The notes beneath the pieces are model-generated. The model had not been told where the DNA came from. It did not search any database and saw only the letters and a program-made list of their open reading frames with translations. Positions 1-6,249 of a stretch of 8,202 nt of DNA are shown here, in pieces. The translations under genes were made by a program, and so were the position numbers. Source of the stretch: Alphaproteobacteria bacterium (lineage in GTDB: Bacteria > Pseudomonadota > Alphaproteobacteria > SP197); the NCBI GenBank assembly GCA_022822575.1, contig JAJEBJ010000421.1:1-8202 (forward strand), read 5' to 3'. Each line of letters opens with the position of its first letter. The first letter of the stretch is position 1.

Positions 1-967
1 GGTCGACATAGAGAGACAGCGGATCTGCGACGCCGATGGCATAGGCCACCTGGATCGTGCAGGAATCGGCCAGCCCTGCCGCGACGACGTTCTTTGCGAG
101 ATAACGGCAGGCGTAGGCGGCAGATCTGTCCACCTTGCTCGGATCCTTGCCCGAAAAGGCGCCACCACCGTGGGGTGCGGCGCCGCCGTAGGTGTCAACG
201 ATGATCTTGCGGCCGGTCAGGCCACAGTCGCCATCGGGCCCTCCGGTGACGAACTTGCCTGTAGGATTGACGTAGAAACGGTCGTCCGGACACATCCAAC
301 CGTCGGGAAGGACGTCAACGACATGGGGCCTGACGATATCCCGGACCGCATCCTGATCGAGTGCTTCATCATGCTGGGTCGAAACGACCACGGATGTGGC
401 ACGGACCGGCCGGCCGTTCTCGTAGGCCAGCGTCACCTGGCTCTTTGAATCCGGTCCCAGGTCGTGCGCGGCGCCGTTATGGCGCGCCTCTGCCAGGGAT
501 TTCAGAATGCGATGCGCATAGTGGAGGGGCGCCGGCATCAGCGACCCGGTCTCGCTGCAGGCGTAGCCGAACATGATCCCCTGATCACCCGCTCCTTCCG
601 CGCGGTTGCCGGAGGCGTCGACGCCCTGTGCGATGTCGCCCGACTGGGCGTGGAGCTTCACGGTGACCGAAAGATCGCGCCAGTCGAAGCCCGGTTGTTC
701 GTAGCCGATGTCCCGGACGGCATTGCGCACCAGCGCCTCGACCTTCACCGGCAAGCGTTCCGGATCCATGAGGTCTGCCGGTCCCCGGACTTCTCCAGCG
801 ACGACGACGGTTCCGGTGGTGGCAAGGGTTTCGCAGGCCACCCGTGCATGCACGGGGTCGGCGGCGAGGAAGGCATCCACAACGGCATCGGAAATCCGGT
901 CGCAGACCTTGTCCGGATGACCTTCCGACACGGATTCGCTCGTAAACAGGTAATCGCTCCGGGGCAC
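1..967 (-). CDS. metK: S-adenosylmethionine synthetase (methionine adenosyltransferase), 3' end cut by the window
   Basis: MetK makes S-adenosylmethionine from methionine and ATP in the cytoplasm. The reading frame is open from a GTG at 967-965 to the window edge, giving 322 residues. The family usually has about 385-400, so roughly 65-75 C-terminal residues are missing. Visible hallmarks in order are an N-terminal TSESVSEGHPDK with His17 and Asp19 of the active site, the central signature GAGDQGIMFGYA near residues 128-139, and the glycine-rich GGGAFSGKD loop near residues 266-274. The GTG is preferred because it is followed at once by the family's usual N-terminus (PRSDYLFTSESVSEGHPDK) and has a GGGAGG ribosome binding site five bases upstream. 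It is the last gene in the direction of transcription and is separated from vapC by about 480 bases, so it probably has its own promoter. Identity is essentially certain. Confidence 0.97.
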   Translation of the reverse strand, partial: MPRSDYLFTSESVSEGHPDKVCDRISDAVVDAFLAADPVHARVACETLATTGTVVVAGEVRGPADLMDPERLPVKVEALVRNAVRDIGYEQPGFDWRDLSVTVKLHAQSGDIAQGVDASGNRAEGAGDQGIMFGYACSETGSLMPAPLHYAHRILKSLAEARHNGAAHDLGPDSKSQVTLAYENGRPVRATSVVVSTQHDEALDQDAVRDIVRPHVVDVLPDGWMCPDDRFYVNPTGKFVTGGPDGDCGLTGRKIIVDTYGGAAPHGGGAFSGKDPSKVDRSAAYACRYLAKNVVAAGLADSCTIQVAYAIGVADPLSLYVD

Positions 968-972
968 GGCCG

Positions 973-978
973 CCTCCC
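973..978 (-). promoter_or_regulatory. Ribosome binding site of metK
   Basis: On the minus strand this reads GGGAGG, five bases before the GTG at 967. It is the strongest Shine-Dalgarno match near the metK start and decides the choice of GTG. No in-frame ATG exists between it and the conserved MetK N-terminus. Confidence 0.8.
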
Positions 979-994
979 GTATGACATGTCGACA

Positions 995-1008
995 AGGGCA
1001 CACGCCCT
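995..1008 (-). repeat. Short hairpin just upstream of the metK ribosome binding site
   Basis: AGGGC and GCCCT form a perfect 5-base-pair stem around a 4-base loop. The hairpin ends 16 bases before the GGGAGG ribosome binding site. There is no T-tract, so it is not a classical terminator. It may help shape the metK leader, but so short a GC-rich stem could also arise by chance. Confidence 0.35.
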
Positions 1009-1035
1009 GCGATCAAGACACTTACCGAAGGCTGA

Positions 1036-1046
1036 TTGATAATCAA
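1036..1046. promoter_or_regulatory. Palindrome TTGATAATCAA upstream of metK
   Basis: This is an 11-base perfect palindrome (5-base arms around one central base) in an otherwise GC-rich leader, 69 bases upstream of the metK start. On the minus strand it reads TTGATTATCAA, and its first six bases resemble a -35 element (TTGATT). I find no good -10 element 16-18 bases further on. It is either an operator half or a weak promoter element, and the assignment is tentative. Confidence 0.3.
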
Positions 1047-1054
1047 GGACTGTG

Positions 1055-1098
1055 GGTGACGTACCCGGGCCGTGCCGGTCAGGCTTCGACGGGTCACC
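1055..1098 (-). other. Possible structured RNA element in the metK leader
   Basis: In the minus-strand transcript, GGUGAC (1098-1093) can pair perfectly with GUCACC (1060-1055). Two further C-G pairs are possible across a 3-base bulge, and a small inner stem GCC/GGC (1084-1074) closes a 5-base loop. The element ends about 90 bases before the metK start, a usual place for a cis-acting leader. Alphaproteobacterial metK genes are known targets of S-adenosylmethionine-sensing riboswitches. I could not match this sequence to the SAM-II or SAM/SAH patterns I remember, so only a candidate structure is claimed. Confidence 0.25.
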
Positions 1099-1447
1099 AG
1101 TTCATGATCCAGGATCCGTCCCTGTGCCGCAAAGCGAACCTCGTCACATGGCGTTGGCTTCAGGTGGGGCAGCATGCGTTTCATGGAGCGCGACGTTGGA
1201 TCGGATTGAGAGGTTTCGCGGGAGAGCGGTGATCGGTTCCACTCGTGGAGATACCCGTTTCAGTGGCGCCAAGACATCCTGGCACGTGCGACACCCAGCA
1301 GTTACGAGGACAAGGTTGCCGAGCGCCTTGCCGGAAAGCAGAGCATCCGTCTGGCCGGAGTTCACAGGCAGCTTCAAGTCTGCAAATGGCGCGTGCAGAT
1401 CGCATGCTTGTTCTCAGCCAGCGTGATCCCGACATGCAGGACGCACG

Positions 1448-1843
1448 TCAGTGATTCGGCAGCACCTCGATATCACCGCACCGTAACAGCCGCCTGTCCG
1501 CCGTCACAAGCGTCAGGCCCTGCACCTTGGCAGTGGCGACGATGAAGCGATCTGCAGGATCCTGGTGCTCAAGGCCGACAGTGCGGCTGGCGAACGCCAC
1601 ATCAATGGTGAGCGGAGCCTCTGCAACGGGAGTGATCGACATGGCCTTGCGAAGCCAACGGCGGGGATCAGGGGCGAGCACCACCCGGCCGCGCTCGGCA
1701 AGAAGCAGAGCTTCCCACACGCTGATGGGGGAGAGACGGAGCTCAGCCTCGCCGGATCGCAAGGCTCTTTTTGCTGAACTGCCGAGCCGGTCCGGGTCGA
1801 GGAGGCTCCAGAGCCAGATGTGCGTATCGAGCAGCAGCCCCAT
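1448..1843 (-). CDS. vapC: VapC-family PIN-domain toxin (ribonuclease)
   Basis: This is a 131-residue PIN-domain protein, the usual VapC length. Toxins of this family are Mg2+-dependent ribonucleases, often cutting tRNA or rRNA, and are held inactive by the antitoxin of the same operon. The acidic catalytic residues are in place: Asp6 in LLLDTHIWLW, Glu44 in SVWEALLLAERG, Asp95/Asp98 in HQDPADRFIVATA and Asp116 in LVTADRRL. The LDTHIWLW start and the DPADRFIVATA block place it in the VapC subgroup often paired with Phd/YefM-type antitoxins. Its ATG follows the antitoxin TAG stop with no base between them, so translation is probably coupled. No frameshift or lost active-site residue is seen, so it should be functional. 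Its RNA target cannot be read from sequence. Confidence 0.93.
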   Translation of the reverse strand: MGLLLDTHIWLWSLLDPDRLGSSAKRALRSGEAELRLSPISVWEALLLAERGRVVLAPDPRRWLRKAMSITPVAEAPLTIDVAFASRTVGLEHQDPADRFIVATAKVQGLTLVTADRRLLRCGDIEVLPNH

Positions 1844-2080
1844 CTACTTCAGGACTTCCCATTCCGAGAGGTCCACCGCAGGTGCGACGAGGTCATCGCG
1901 GATCTCGCCATCGTTCTGCATCGCGCCTAGCCACTCCCCGGTCGAACACGACGGCGGCGGCAGAATCTGGGCGATCGGCTTGCCGAACCGGGTCACAAGA
2001 ACAGGCTTGCGCGTCGTTCCCACCCGGTCGAGAACGGCCAGACACGTCGCCTTGAACTTCGAAATTTGAATCTCTTCCAT
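1844..2080 (-). CDS. Phd/YefM-type antitoxin partner of VapC
   Basis: This is a 78-residue protein with the Phd/YefM fold signature. The N-terminal DNA-binding part begins MEEIQISKFKATCLAVLDRV and continues KPVLVTRFGKPIAQILP (residues 25-41). The C-terminal toxin-binding tail GEIRDDLVAPAVDLSEWEVL (residues 58-77) is typical of antitoxins that neutralise PIN toxins. The open frame extends upstream to an ATG at 2110 and further, but the ATG at 2080 is chosen because it gives the standard family N-terminus. A strong promoter also ends only seven bases before it, so the longer forms would begin inside the promoter. No ribosome binding site precedes 2080, which fits leaderless translation. By family knowledge the protein should bind its own promoter, where the CCATGGTC repeats lie, and repress it alone or with VapC. 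It could equally be named vapB. Confidence 0.9.
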   Translation of the reverse strand: MEEIQISKFKATCLAVLDRVGTTRKPVLVTRFGKPIAQILPPPSCSTGEWLGAMQNDGEIRDDLVAPAVDLSEWEVLK

Positions 2081-2087
2081 GAAGCTG

Positions 2088-2116
2088 AATGTACCATGGT
2101 CTGAGTCCATGGTCAA
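2088..2116 (-). promoter_or_regulatory. Sigma-70-type promoter of the toxin-antitoxin operon, probably leaderless
   Basis: On the minus strand TTGACC (2116-2111, 5 of 6 matches to TTGACA) is followed by a 17-base spacer and TACATT (2093-2088, 4 of 6 matches to TATAAT). Seven bases (CAGCTTC) then separate the -10 box from the ATG at 2080. Normal start-site spacing would put +1 at or within a base or two of that A. The surrounding 2051-2150 is only 41% G+C by hand count, against about 65% in a sampled neighbouring gene. Confidence 0.72.
2094..2114. repeat. Paired CCATGGTC repeats, candidate autoregulatory operator
   Basis: CCATGGTC occurs at 2094-2101 and again at 2107-2114. The copies are 13 bases apart, start to start, and each contains the palindrome CCATGG; the first sits in the 8-base palindrome ACCATGGT. 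They fill the spacer and run into the -35 box of the toxin-antitoxin promoter, where a Phd/YefM-type repressor would be expected to bind. Binding is inferred from position and family, not shown. Confidence 0.55.
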
Positions 2117-2335
2117 TATCGAATTATCAAAAGCGACCCACCGAAAGTCATCGAAAGAACTGCTCGCGGCACCTCCTGCCAACGAGGGGATTCATGGCGC
2201 ATGTTGAGACGCCACCGCAAGATAGGCCCATGGCTGGCGGCCACTTTCCTCAATGTCGACGACCTGTGCCTTCCGTAGTTCCGCCCGCGCGCAACGATCA
2301 GCGTCGTGGTCAATTGGTGCAGCGCGGCTCGACTG

Positions 2336-3889
2336 TCAACGCCGCATCAGGGCGGTGACGATGAAGGCCAGGCCGGGCAGCAGGACGACCAGCAGTGTCC
2401 AGTTGCCGAATCGGGACCAGGGGGTGGGGTCTCCGAGGGGGGCGGGCAGGGCGACATCGAGGACGCCTCGGTGACCGAGCGGCATGCTCGCCACCACCCG
2501 GCCCAGGGGGTCGATGACCCCGCTGATGCCTGTGTTGGCCACGCGGACGACGGGAAGCCCCTGCTCCACCGCGCGCAGGCGGGCCGTCTGAAAGTGCTGG
2601 TAGGGACCGCTGGACATGCCGAACCAGGCGTCGTTGGTGATGTTGAGGAGCCACTGGGGCGGATGACCCGGATCCGTGATGCCTGTGGGAAAGATGATCT
2701 CGTAGCAAATCAGCACGCCGAAGTCCGGCAGGCTTGCCACCCGGATGGTGGCCGGCCCGGGACCTCGTCCCATGTCGCGTCTGCCGGGAGCAATGGTCTC
2801 GATGGGCAGGATCCTGCGCAACGGCACGTATTCGCCGAATGGCACAAGGCGATACTTGTCGTGGAGGGTTACCGGTCCCTTGTTGGAGAAGACGAGGAGG
2901 CTGTTGCGTGCCTCGAGCGTGCCGTCGGCACCGGGAACGGCGCGGATGGCGCCCGACATGATGAGCCCTCCCGGTGGGGCCATGGCGGCGAAGTTCGAGA
3001 GAACCTCGGGCTTGCGCAGGAGGGTGTGGGGAATGGCCGCTTCCGGCCAGATGATGGCAACGGGGGACTTACTGGAGGGCGCCAGGGAACTCAGCGCGAC
3101 GTGGTTGGCAAAGTGGTCATCGAGGAGCGTCCTCTCCCACTTCAGGTGCTGTTCGATGTGGGGCTGAACAAGTCGAATGACAGGGCCAGACGAGATATCC
3201 CGGTTCTGGAGGCGCAGTTCTCCGGCCACCCAGGCAAGGGTGATGACGGCGATCGACACCACCAGGCCGCCACCTACCCGGCGGGGGGTGAAGCGGCCGG
3301 CTGGCGCCACGGCGGCGGGCGCCAGGCTTGCGACAAGGACGATGGCGCTGAGCAGCCACGGCCCGCCCAGGGCGCCGCCCTGGATGAGGCTGTCGGAAAG
3401 CGTCAGCGAAGTGCCCACGAGATTCCACGGGAATCCTGTCAGGAACCAGCTGCGGACCCATTCGAGGACCAGCCATGCCACGCCGAGAGCGACGATCCGT
3501 GCGCGCTGGCCCGGCACCATGCCGGCGATGCCCGACGCCAGCGCCGGAAACAGCCCGAATCCGGCGGCGATGGCGACAAGGGCCAGGGGATAGAACCAGG
3601 CGTGCTTGAGCGGATCCACCAGGAGGGCGTTGGCGATCCAGTAGAACGCCGCAGCCGAGAAACCGCAGCCAAACCACCAGCCATCCAGGAAGGCGCCGGC
3701 GCCACGCCGGTGGCCGGAGGTCATCCAGGCCAATCCGCTGAAGGCCACCACGGCGCCCGGCAGCATGTGAAAGGGAGGAAGCGCTGCTGCCAGCACGACG
3801 CCCAGACCGACGAGCAACAGCCGGCGGCGCCAGCCGGCCAGCGCGATCAGCTGAGCAATACCAGTGCTGTCAGCCGCGCTGGCTGGCAC
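2336..3889 (-). CDS. lnt: Apolipoprotein N-acyltransferase
   Basis: Lnt is an inner-membrane enzyme that moves an acyl chain from phospholipid to the N-terminal cysteine of apolipoproteins, the last step of lipoprotein maturation. The 517-residue length is normal. Hydrophobic segments lie near residues 24-40, 44-57, 70-91, 97-125, 132-150, 176-196 and 207-223, with a C-terminal one at 496-514. The nitrilase-like periplasmic domain lies between and carries the triad Glu283 (IIWPEAAIP), Lys345 (LHDKYRLVPFGEYVP) and Cys396 (FGVLICYEIIFP). NITNDAWFG (416-424) is also typical. The GTG at 3889 is used because an in-frame stop lies two codons upstream. The gene overlaps corC by 20 bases, with only a weak ribosome binding site, so coupled translation is likely. 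I see no convincing terminator after its TGA. Confidence 0.96.
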   Translation of the reverse strand: MPASAADSTGIAQLIALAGWRRRLLLVGLGVVLAAALPPFHMLPGAVVAFSGLAWMTSGHRRGAGAFLDGWWFGCGFSAAAFYWIANALLVDPLKHAWFYPLALVAIAAGFGLFPALASGIAGMVPGQRARIVALGVAWLVLEWVRSWFLTGFPWNLVGTSLTLSDSLIQGGALGGPWLLSAIVLVASLAPAAVAPAGRFTPRRVGGGLVVSIAVITLAWVAGELRLQNRDISSGPVIRLVQPHIEQHLKWERTLLDDHFANHVALSSLAPSSKSPVAIIWPEAAIPHTLLRKPEVLSNFAAMAPPGGLIMSGAIRAVPGADGTLEARNSLLVFSNKGPVTLHDKYRLVPFGEYVPLRRILPIETIAPGRRDMGRGPGPATIRVASLPDFGVLICYEIIFPTGITDPGHPPQWLLNITNDAWFGMSSGPYQHFQTARLRAVEQGLPVVRVANTGISGVIDPLGRVVASMPLGHRGVLDVALPAPLGDPTPWSRFGNWTLLVVLLPGLAFIVTALMRR

Positions 3890-4742
3890 GTCTCACGCGC
3901 AGACGCTTGATATGCCGCGGATCGGCGTCGACGATTTCGAATTCGAGCCCTGACGCGTGCGCGATGATCTCGCCGCGCATCGGGATGCGGCCAACCATCG
4001 TGTGGACGAGACCGCCAACGGTGTCGATGTCCTCGTCTCTCGATTCGTCCTGGAGTGTCGAGCCGGTCATCGCCTCGAGTTCGCTGACGGGCGCACGGGC
4101 ATGGGCGTCAATCACGCCACCGGGCTGTTTGACAAGAAGAATTCCATCGTCGGCATCGTGTTCATCCCAGATTTCACCAACGATGGGTTCCACCAGATCC
4201 TCGATGGTGGCGAGGCCATCGATGCCTCCGAACTCGTCGACCACCAGCGACAGATGCGTTCGGGCCGTGCGCATCTTGATGAGAAGGTCGATCACCGGCA
4301 TCGACGGGGGAACGAAGAGAACCTCCCGCACCAGGCTGGCAAGGTCGGGTGCCTGCCTTTCCTCCGACAGTCCCCAGTGATCGAGGAAATCCCGGACATG
4401 GACCATGCCGATCGGTTCATCGAGGGTTTCGCGGTAGACCGGCAACCTGGAATGACCGGACTTGCGCATGATCTCGACGACCTCGGTGAGCGTGGTCTTT
4501 TCCTCGACAGCGACGATATCGGCGTGGGGTACCATGACATCGTCGACCGTGAGTTCGCCAAAGCGCAACAGGTTGGACAGCATCGAGCGCTCGGCGTCGG
4601 AGAATTCCGTCTCGCTGCCATCGTCAGCCTTCAGAAGTTCCTCGACGGACTCCCTTACGGTGTCGCCGTTGCGGCCGCTGATCAGGCGGCGCAGCCAGCT
4701 GGCAAGGCCGGATACCGGAGTCTGGGACGAACGGACGTTCAC
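3870..4742 (-). CDS. corC: CorC/TlyC-type CBS-domain protein (short form, no membrane domain)
   Basis: This is a 290-residue soluble protein of the CorC/HlyC group. Two CBS domains, which bind adenine nucleotides in related proteins, cover about residues 65-125 (LTVDDVMVPHADIVAVE onward) and 132-190 (VREVLFVPPSMPVIDLL; VVDEFGGIDGLATIEDLVEPIVGEI). The C-terminal CorC_HlyC domain covers about 200-285 (GLVHTMVGRIPMRGEII). No DUF21 membrane segment precedes the CBS pair, which is the common short form. Such proteins are linked to magnesium and cobalt efflux, and some carry the old label hemolysin; the exact role here is inferred. The GTG start overlaps the ybeY stop as GTGA, and the 3' end overlaps lnt by 20 bases. 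The corC-lnt pairing is widely conserved and suggests a link to envelope function. Confidence 0.9.
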   Translation of the reverse strand: MNVRSSQTPVSGLASWLRRLISGRNGDTVRESVEELLKADDGSETEFSDAERSMLSNLLRFGELTVDDVMVPHADIVAVEEKTTLTEVVEIMRKSGHSRLPVYRETLDEPIGMVHVRDFLDHWGLSEERQAPDLASLVREVLFVPPSMPVIDLLIKMRTARTHLSLVVDEFGGIDGLATIEDLVEPIVGEIWDEHDADDGILLVKQPGGVIDAHARAPVSELEAMTGSTLQDESRDEDIDTVGGLVHTMVGRIPMRGEIIAHASGLEFEIVDADPRHIKRLRVRRASQRG

Positions 4743-5284
4743 GCCGGGCCTGCGAGGTAAGGATCGGAGATTCCCAGGGTTTTGAGCACGGTGCGTTCCA
4801 TATCCTCCATCACACCGGCGTCCGCCTCCGTCTCGTGGTCGTAGCCAAGCAGATGAAGGGTTCCGTGAACGACGATGTGGGACAGGTGATCGGTAAGAGC
4901 CAGGGCCTGGCGACGCGCATCGTCGACGATCGTCTCCCGGGCGATGACGATGTCGCCCAGCGCAATGGCGCTGCCAGGCGGAGAACCGGCTGAGCGCTGC
5001 AGCCGCGTCCCCGGGGAGCGGTTATCGCTCGGGAACGACAGAACGTCCGTCGGCCGGTCAATGTGCCGCCAGCGTCCGTTGAGATCGGCCAGCATGCGGT
5101 CGTTTGCCATGACGACCGAAACCGTGACCGCCTCTCCGGAACAGGCCAGCTGGAGTGCCCTTGTGCAGGCCCGCCCAACGATGTCGTCAGCGTCCGGCAG
5201 TTCATCCAGCCAGGTCCCGTCCTCGACCGTGACGTCGATATGGACCTCCCCGCATCGACTGCAGGCGCCATCGTCTCCGGTCAT
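4739..5284 (-). CDS. ybeY: Endoribonuclease YbeY / rRNA maturation factor
   Basis: YbeY is a zinc-dependent single-strand endoribonuclease involved in 16S rRNA 3'-end maturation and 70S ribosome quality control. The product is 181 residues, slightly longer than the usual 150-170. The zinc motif is intact as HGTLHLLGYDH, with His140, His144 and His150. The conserved LNGRWRHIDRPTDVLSFP block (residues 68-85) supplies Arg73, matching the catalytic arginine. The ATG at 5284 is preferred over an in-frame one at 5314 because it forms an ATGA overlap with the phoH stop and has AAGAGG four bases upstream. The N-terminus carries about 14 extra residues with a C-x2-C pair (Cys8, Cys11), and no later start could remove it. 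Position between phoH and corC fits the known YbeZ-YbeY partnership. Confidence 0.95.
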   Translation of the reverse strand: MTGDDGACSRCGEVHIDVTVEDGTWLDELPDADDIVGRACTRALQLACSGEAVTVSVVMANDRMLADLNGRWRHIDRPTDVLSFPSDNRSPGTRLQRSAGSPPGSAIALGDIVIARETIVDDARRQALALTDHLSHIVVHGTLHLLGYDHETEADAGVMEDMERTVLKTLGISDPYLAGPA

Positions 5285-6249
5285 GGTGCCTCTTGGCGGT
5301 CGTCCGCATCCCATGCGCGGACGATCTTCGCCACCAGCGGGTGCCGGACGACGTCGACATCGGTAAACGTGACAACCTCGATGTCCTTGACGGATTCAAG
5401 GATGCGCACGGCATCGGCCAGTCCGGACACCTGGCCTTCGGGCAGGTCGATCTGTGTCAGGTCGCCGGTCACCACCATGCGTGCATTCTCGCCAAGGCGC
5501 GTCAGGAACATCTTCATCTGCATCCGTGAGGTGTTCTGGGCCTCGTCGAGAATGACAAAGGCGTTGGACAGTGTCCGTCCGCGCATGAAAGCCAGGGGCG
5601 CCACCTCGATGTCGTCGGATGCCAGCCGGCGATTGGCCTTGTCGGCCGGCATGGTGTCGTAGAGCGCGTCGTAAAGTGGGCGAAGGTAGGGGTCGACCTT
5701 TTCCCGCAGGTCGCCCGGCAGGAATCCGAGTCGTTCACCGGCTTCCACCGCCGGCCGCGACAGCACGATGCGATCCACATCACCCGCCTCCAGCATGGCG
5801 ACAGCAACAGCGACGGCAAGATAGGTCTTGCCCGTTCCCGCCGGGCCAAGCGCGAACACCATGGATGATGTCGTCAGGGTCTTGAGGTAGCGAGCCTGGT
5901 TGAGAGTGCGCGGTGTGATGCGCCGGCGCGAGGTCTTCACCTCGGTACTCGAGATCGATGGATCGCCCGCCATGCGGAGCATGGCCTCGACTTCGGCGGG
6001 GCCGACGGTGAGGCCGTCCTTGAGACGGCCGTAGAGACCGTTGAGAACCAGGACGGCTGTTCCGGCCGGTTCCGAAGGCCCGGCAACGCTGACCTGATTG
6101 CCGCGACAGGTCAGCGAGACACCGAGTTCCTGTTCGATGCGCACGAGGTGGCGGTCATGCCAGCCATAGAGGGACGCCAGCAGGTTGTTGTCGTCGAAGG
6201 CCAGGACGCGCGGAGCCGGGGCTTCGTCATGGACAGGAGGGGTGGTCAT
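5281..6249 (-). CDS. ybeZ: PhoH-like ATPase (YbeZ)
   Basis: This is a 322-residue PhoH-family P-loop NTPase, the usual length. The N-terminal part (about 15-95) is the KH-like region of this group. The ATPase domain begins near residue 115, with Walker A GPAGTGKT at 135-142 and Walker B FVILDEAQ at 231-238. Further conserved blocks are SRPAVEAGERLGFLPGDL (164-181) and VVTGDLTQIDLP (259-270). YbeZ proteins bind RNA and work with YbeY in rRNA processing; the biochemical substrate here is inferred from family and from gene order. The ATG overlaps the miaB stop by one base (TGATG), and the TGA stop overlaps the ybeY ATG by four, so the three genes are likely translated as a coupled set. It is commonly annotated phoH. 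Confidence 0.95.
   Translation of the reverse strand: MTTPPVHDEAPAPRVLAFDDNNLLASLYGWHDRHLVRIEQELGVSLTCRGNQVSVAGPSEPAGTAVLVLNGLYGRLKDGLTVGPAEVEAMLRMAGDPSISSTEVKTSRRRITPRTLNQARYLKTLTTSSMVFALGPAGTGKTYLAVAVAVAMLEAGDVDRIVLSRPAVEAGERLGFLPGDLREKVDPYLRPLYDALYDTMPADKANRRLASDDIEVAPLAFMRGRTLSNAFVILDEAQNTSRMQMKMFLTRLGENARMVVTGDLTQIDLPEGQVSGLADAVRILESVKDIEVVTFTDVDVVRHPLVAKIVRAWDADDRQEAP

Larger units (their letters stand above)
968..1447. other. 480-base stretch between vapC and metK with no supportable gene
   Basis: No open frame here has both a credible start with a ribosome binding site and a recognisable protein. The half nearest metK (about 968-1100) holds the ribosome binding site and three inverted repeats listed separately. 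The half nearest vapC (about 1181-1447) has coding-like composition. One plus-strand frame reads through about 80 codons (for example a segment SSYEDKVAERLAGKQ near 1298-1342) but has no suitable start and runs into vapC antisense. It may be debris of a lost gene. A 6-base inverted repeat TCTGCA/TGCAGA (1379-1384 and 1394-1399) lies about 50 bases past the vapC stop, but it has no T-tract and so is a poor terminator. The small helix-turn-helix gene often found next to metK in alphaproteobacteria is not present. Confidence 0.6.

Noticed and set aside
968..1180. A known SAM riboswitch class upstream of metK
   Set aside because: I could not identify the conserved pseudoknot core of SAM-II or the core of SAM/SAH by eye, so only an unnamed structured leader is proposed.
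585..1184. A 199-codon minus-strand open frame covering the metK leader and entering metK out of frame
   Set aside because: Most of it overlaps the certain metK frame, its product is arginine-rich and unrecognisable, and no ribosome binding site supports its start.
1379..1399. Inverted repeat TCTGCA/TGCAGA as the vapC terminator
   Set aside because: The stem is only six pairs with a 9-base loop and no T-run on the minus strand, so it is not listed as a terminator.
1844..2182. Longer 112-residue version of the antitoxin
   Set aside because: The first 34 residues would be encoded across and upstream of the promoter, and the family N-terminus begins at the ATG at 2080.
2117..2335. Possible terminator or small gene between lnt and the antitoxin
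   Set aside because: Small frames on both strands look random, and no stem followed by a T-tract was found. Only short imperfect inverted repeats occur.
2306..3910. A 534-codon open frame on the plus strand opposite lnt
   Set aside because: It mirrors the lnt frame in GC-rich DNA, has low-complexity G, A, D, H and Q-rich composition with no domain, and the opposite strand holds a complete Lnt with its full catalytic triad.
3957..4760. A 267-codon plus-strand open frame opposite corC
   Set aside because: It is fully antisense to a well-supported CorC protein, with no recognisable motif or ribosome binding site.
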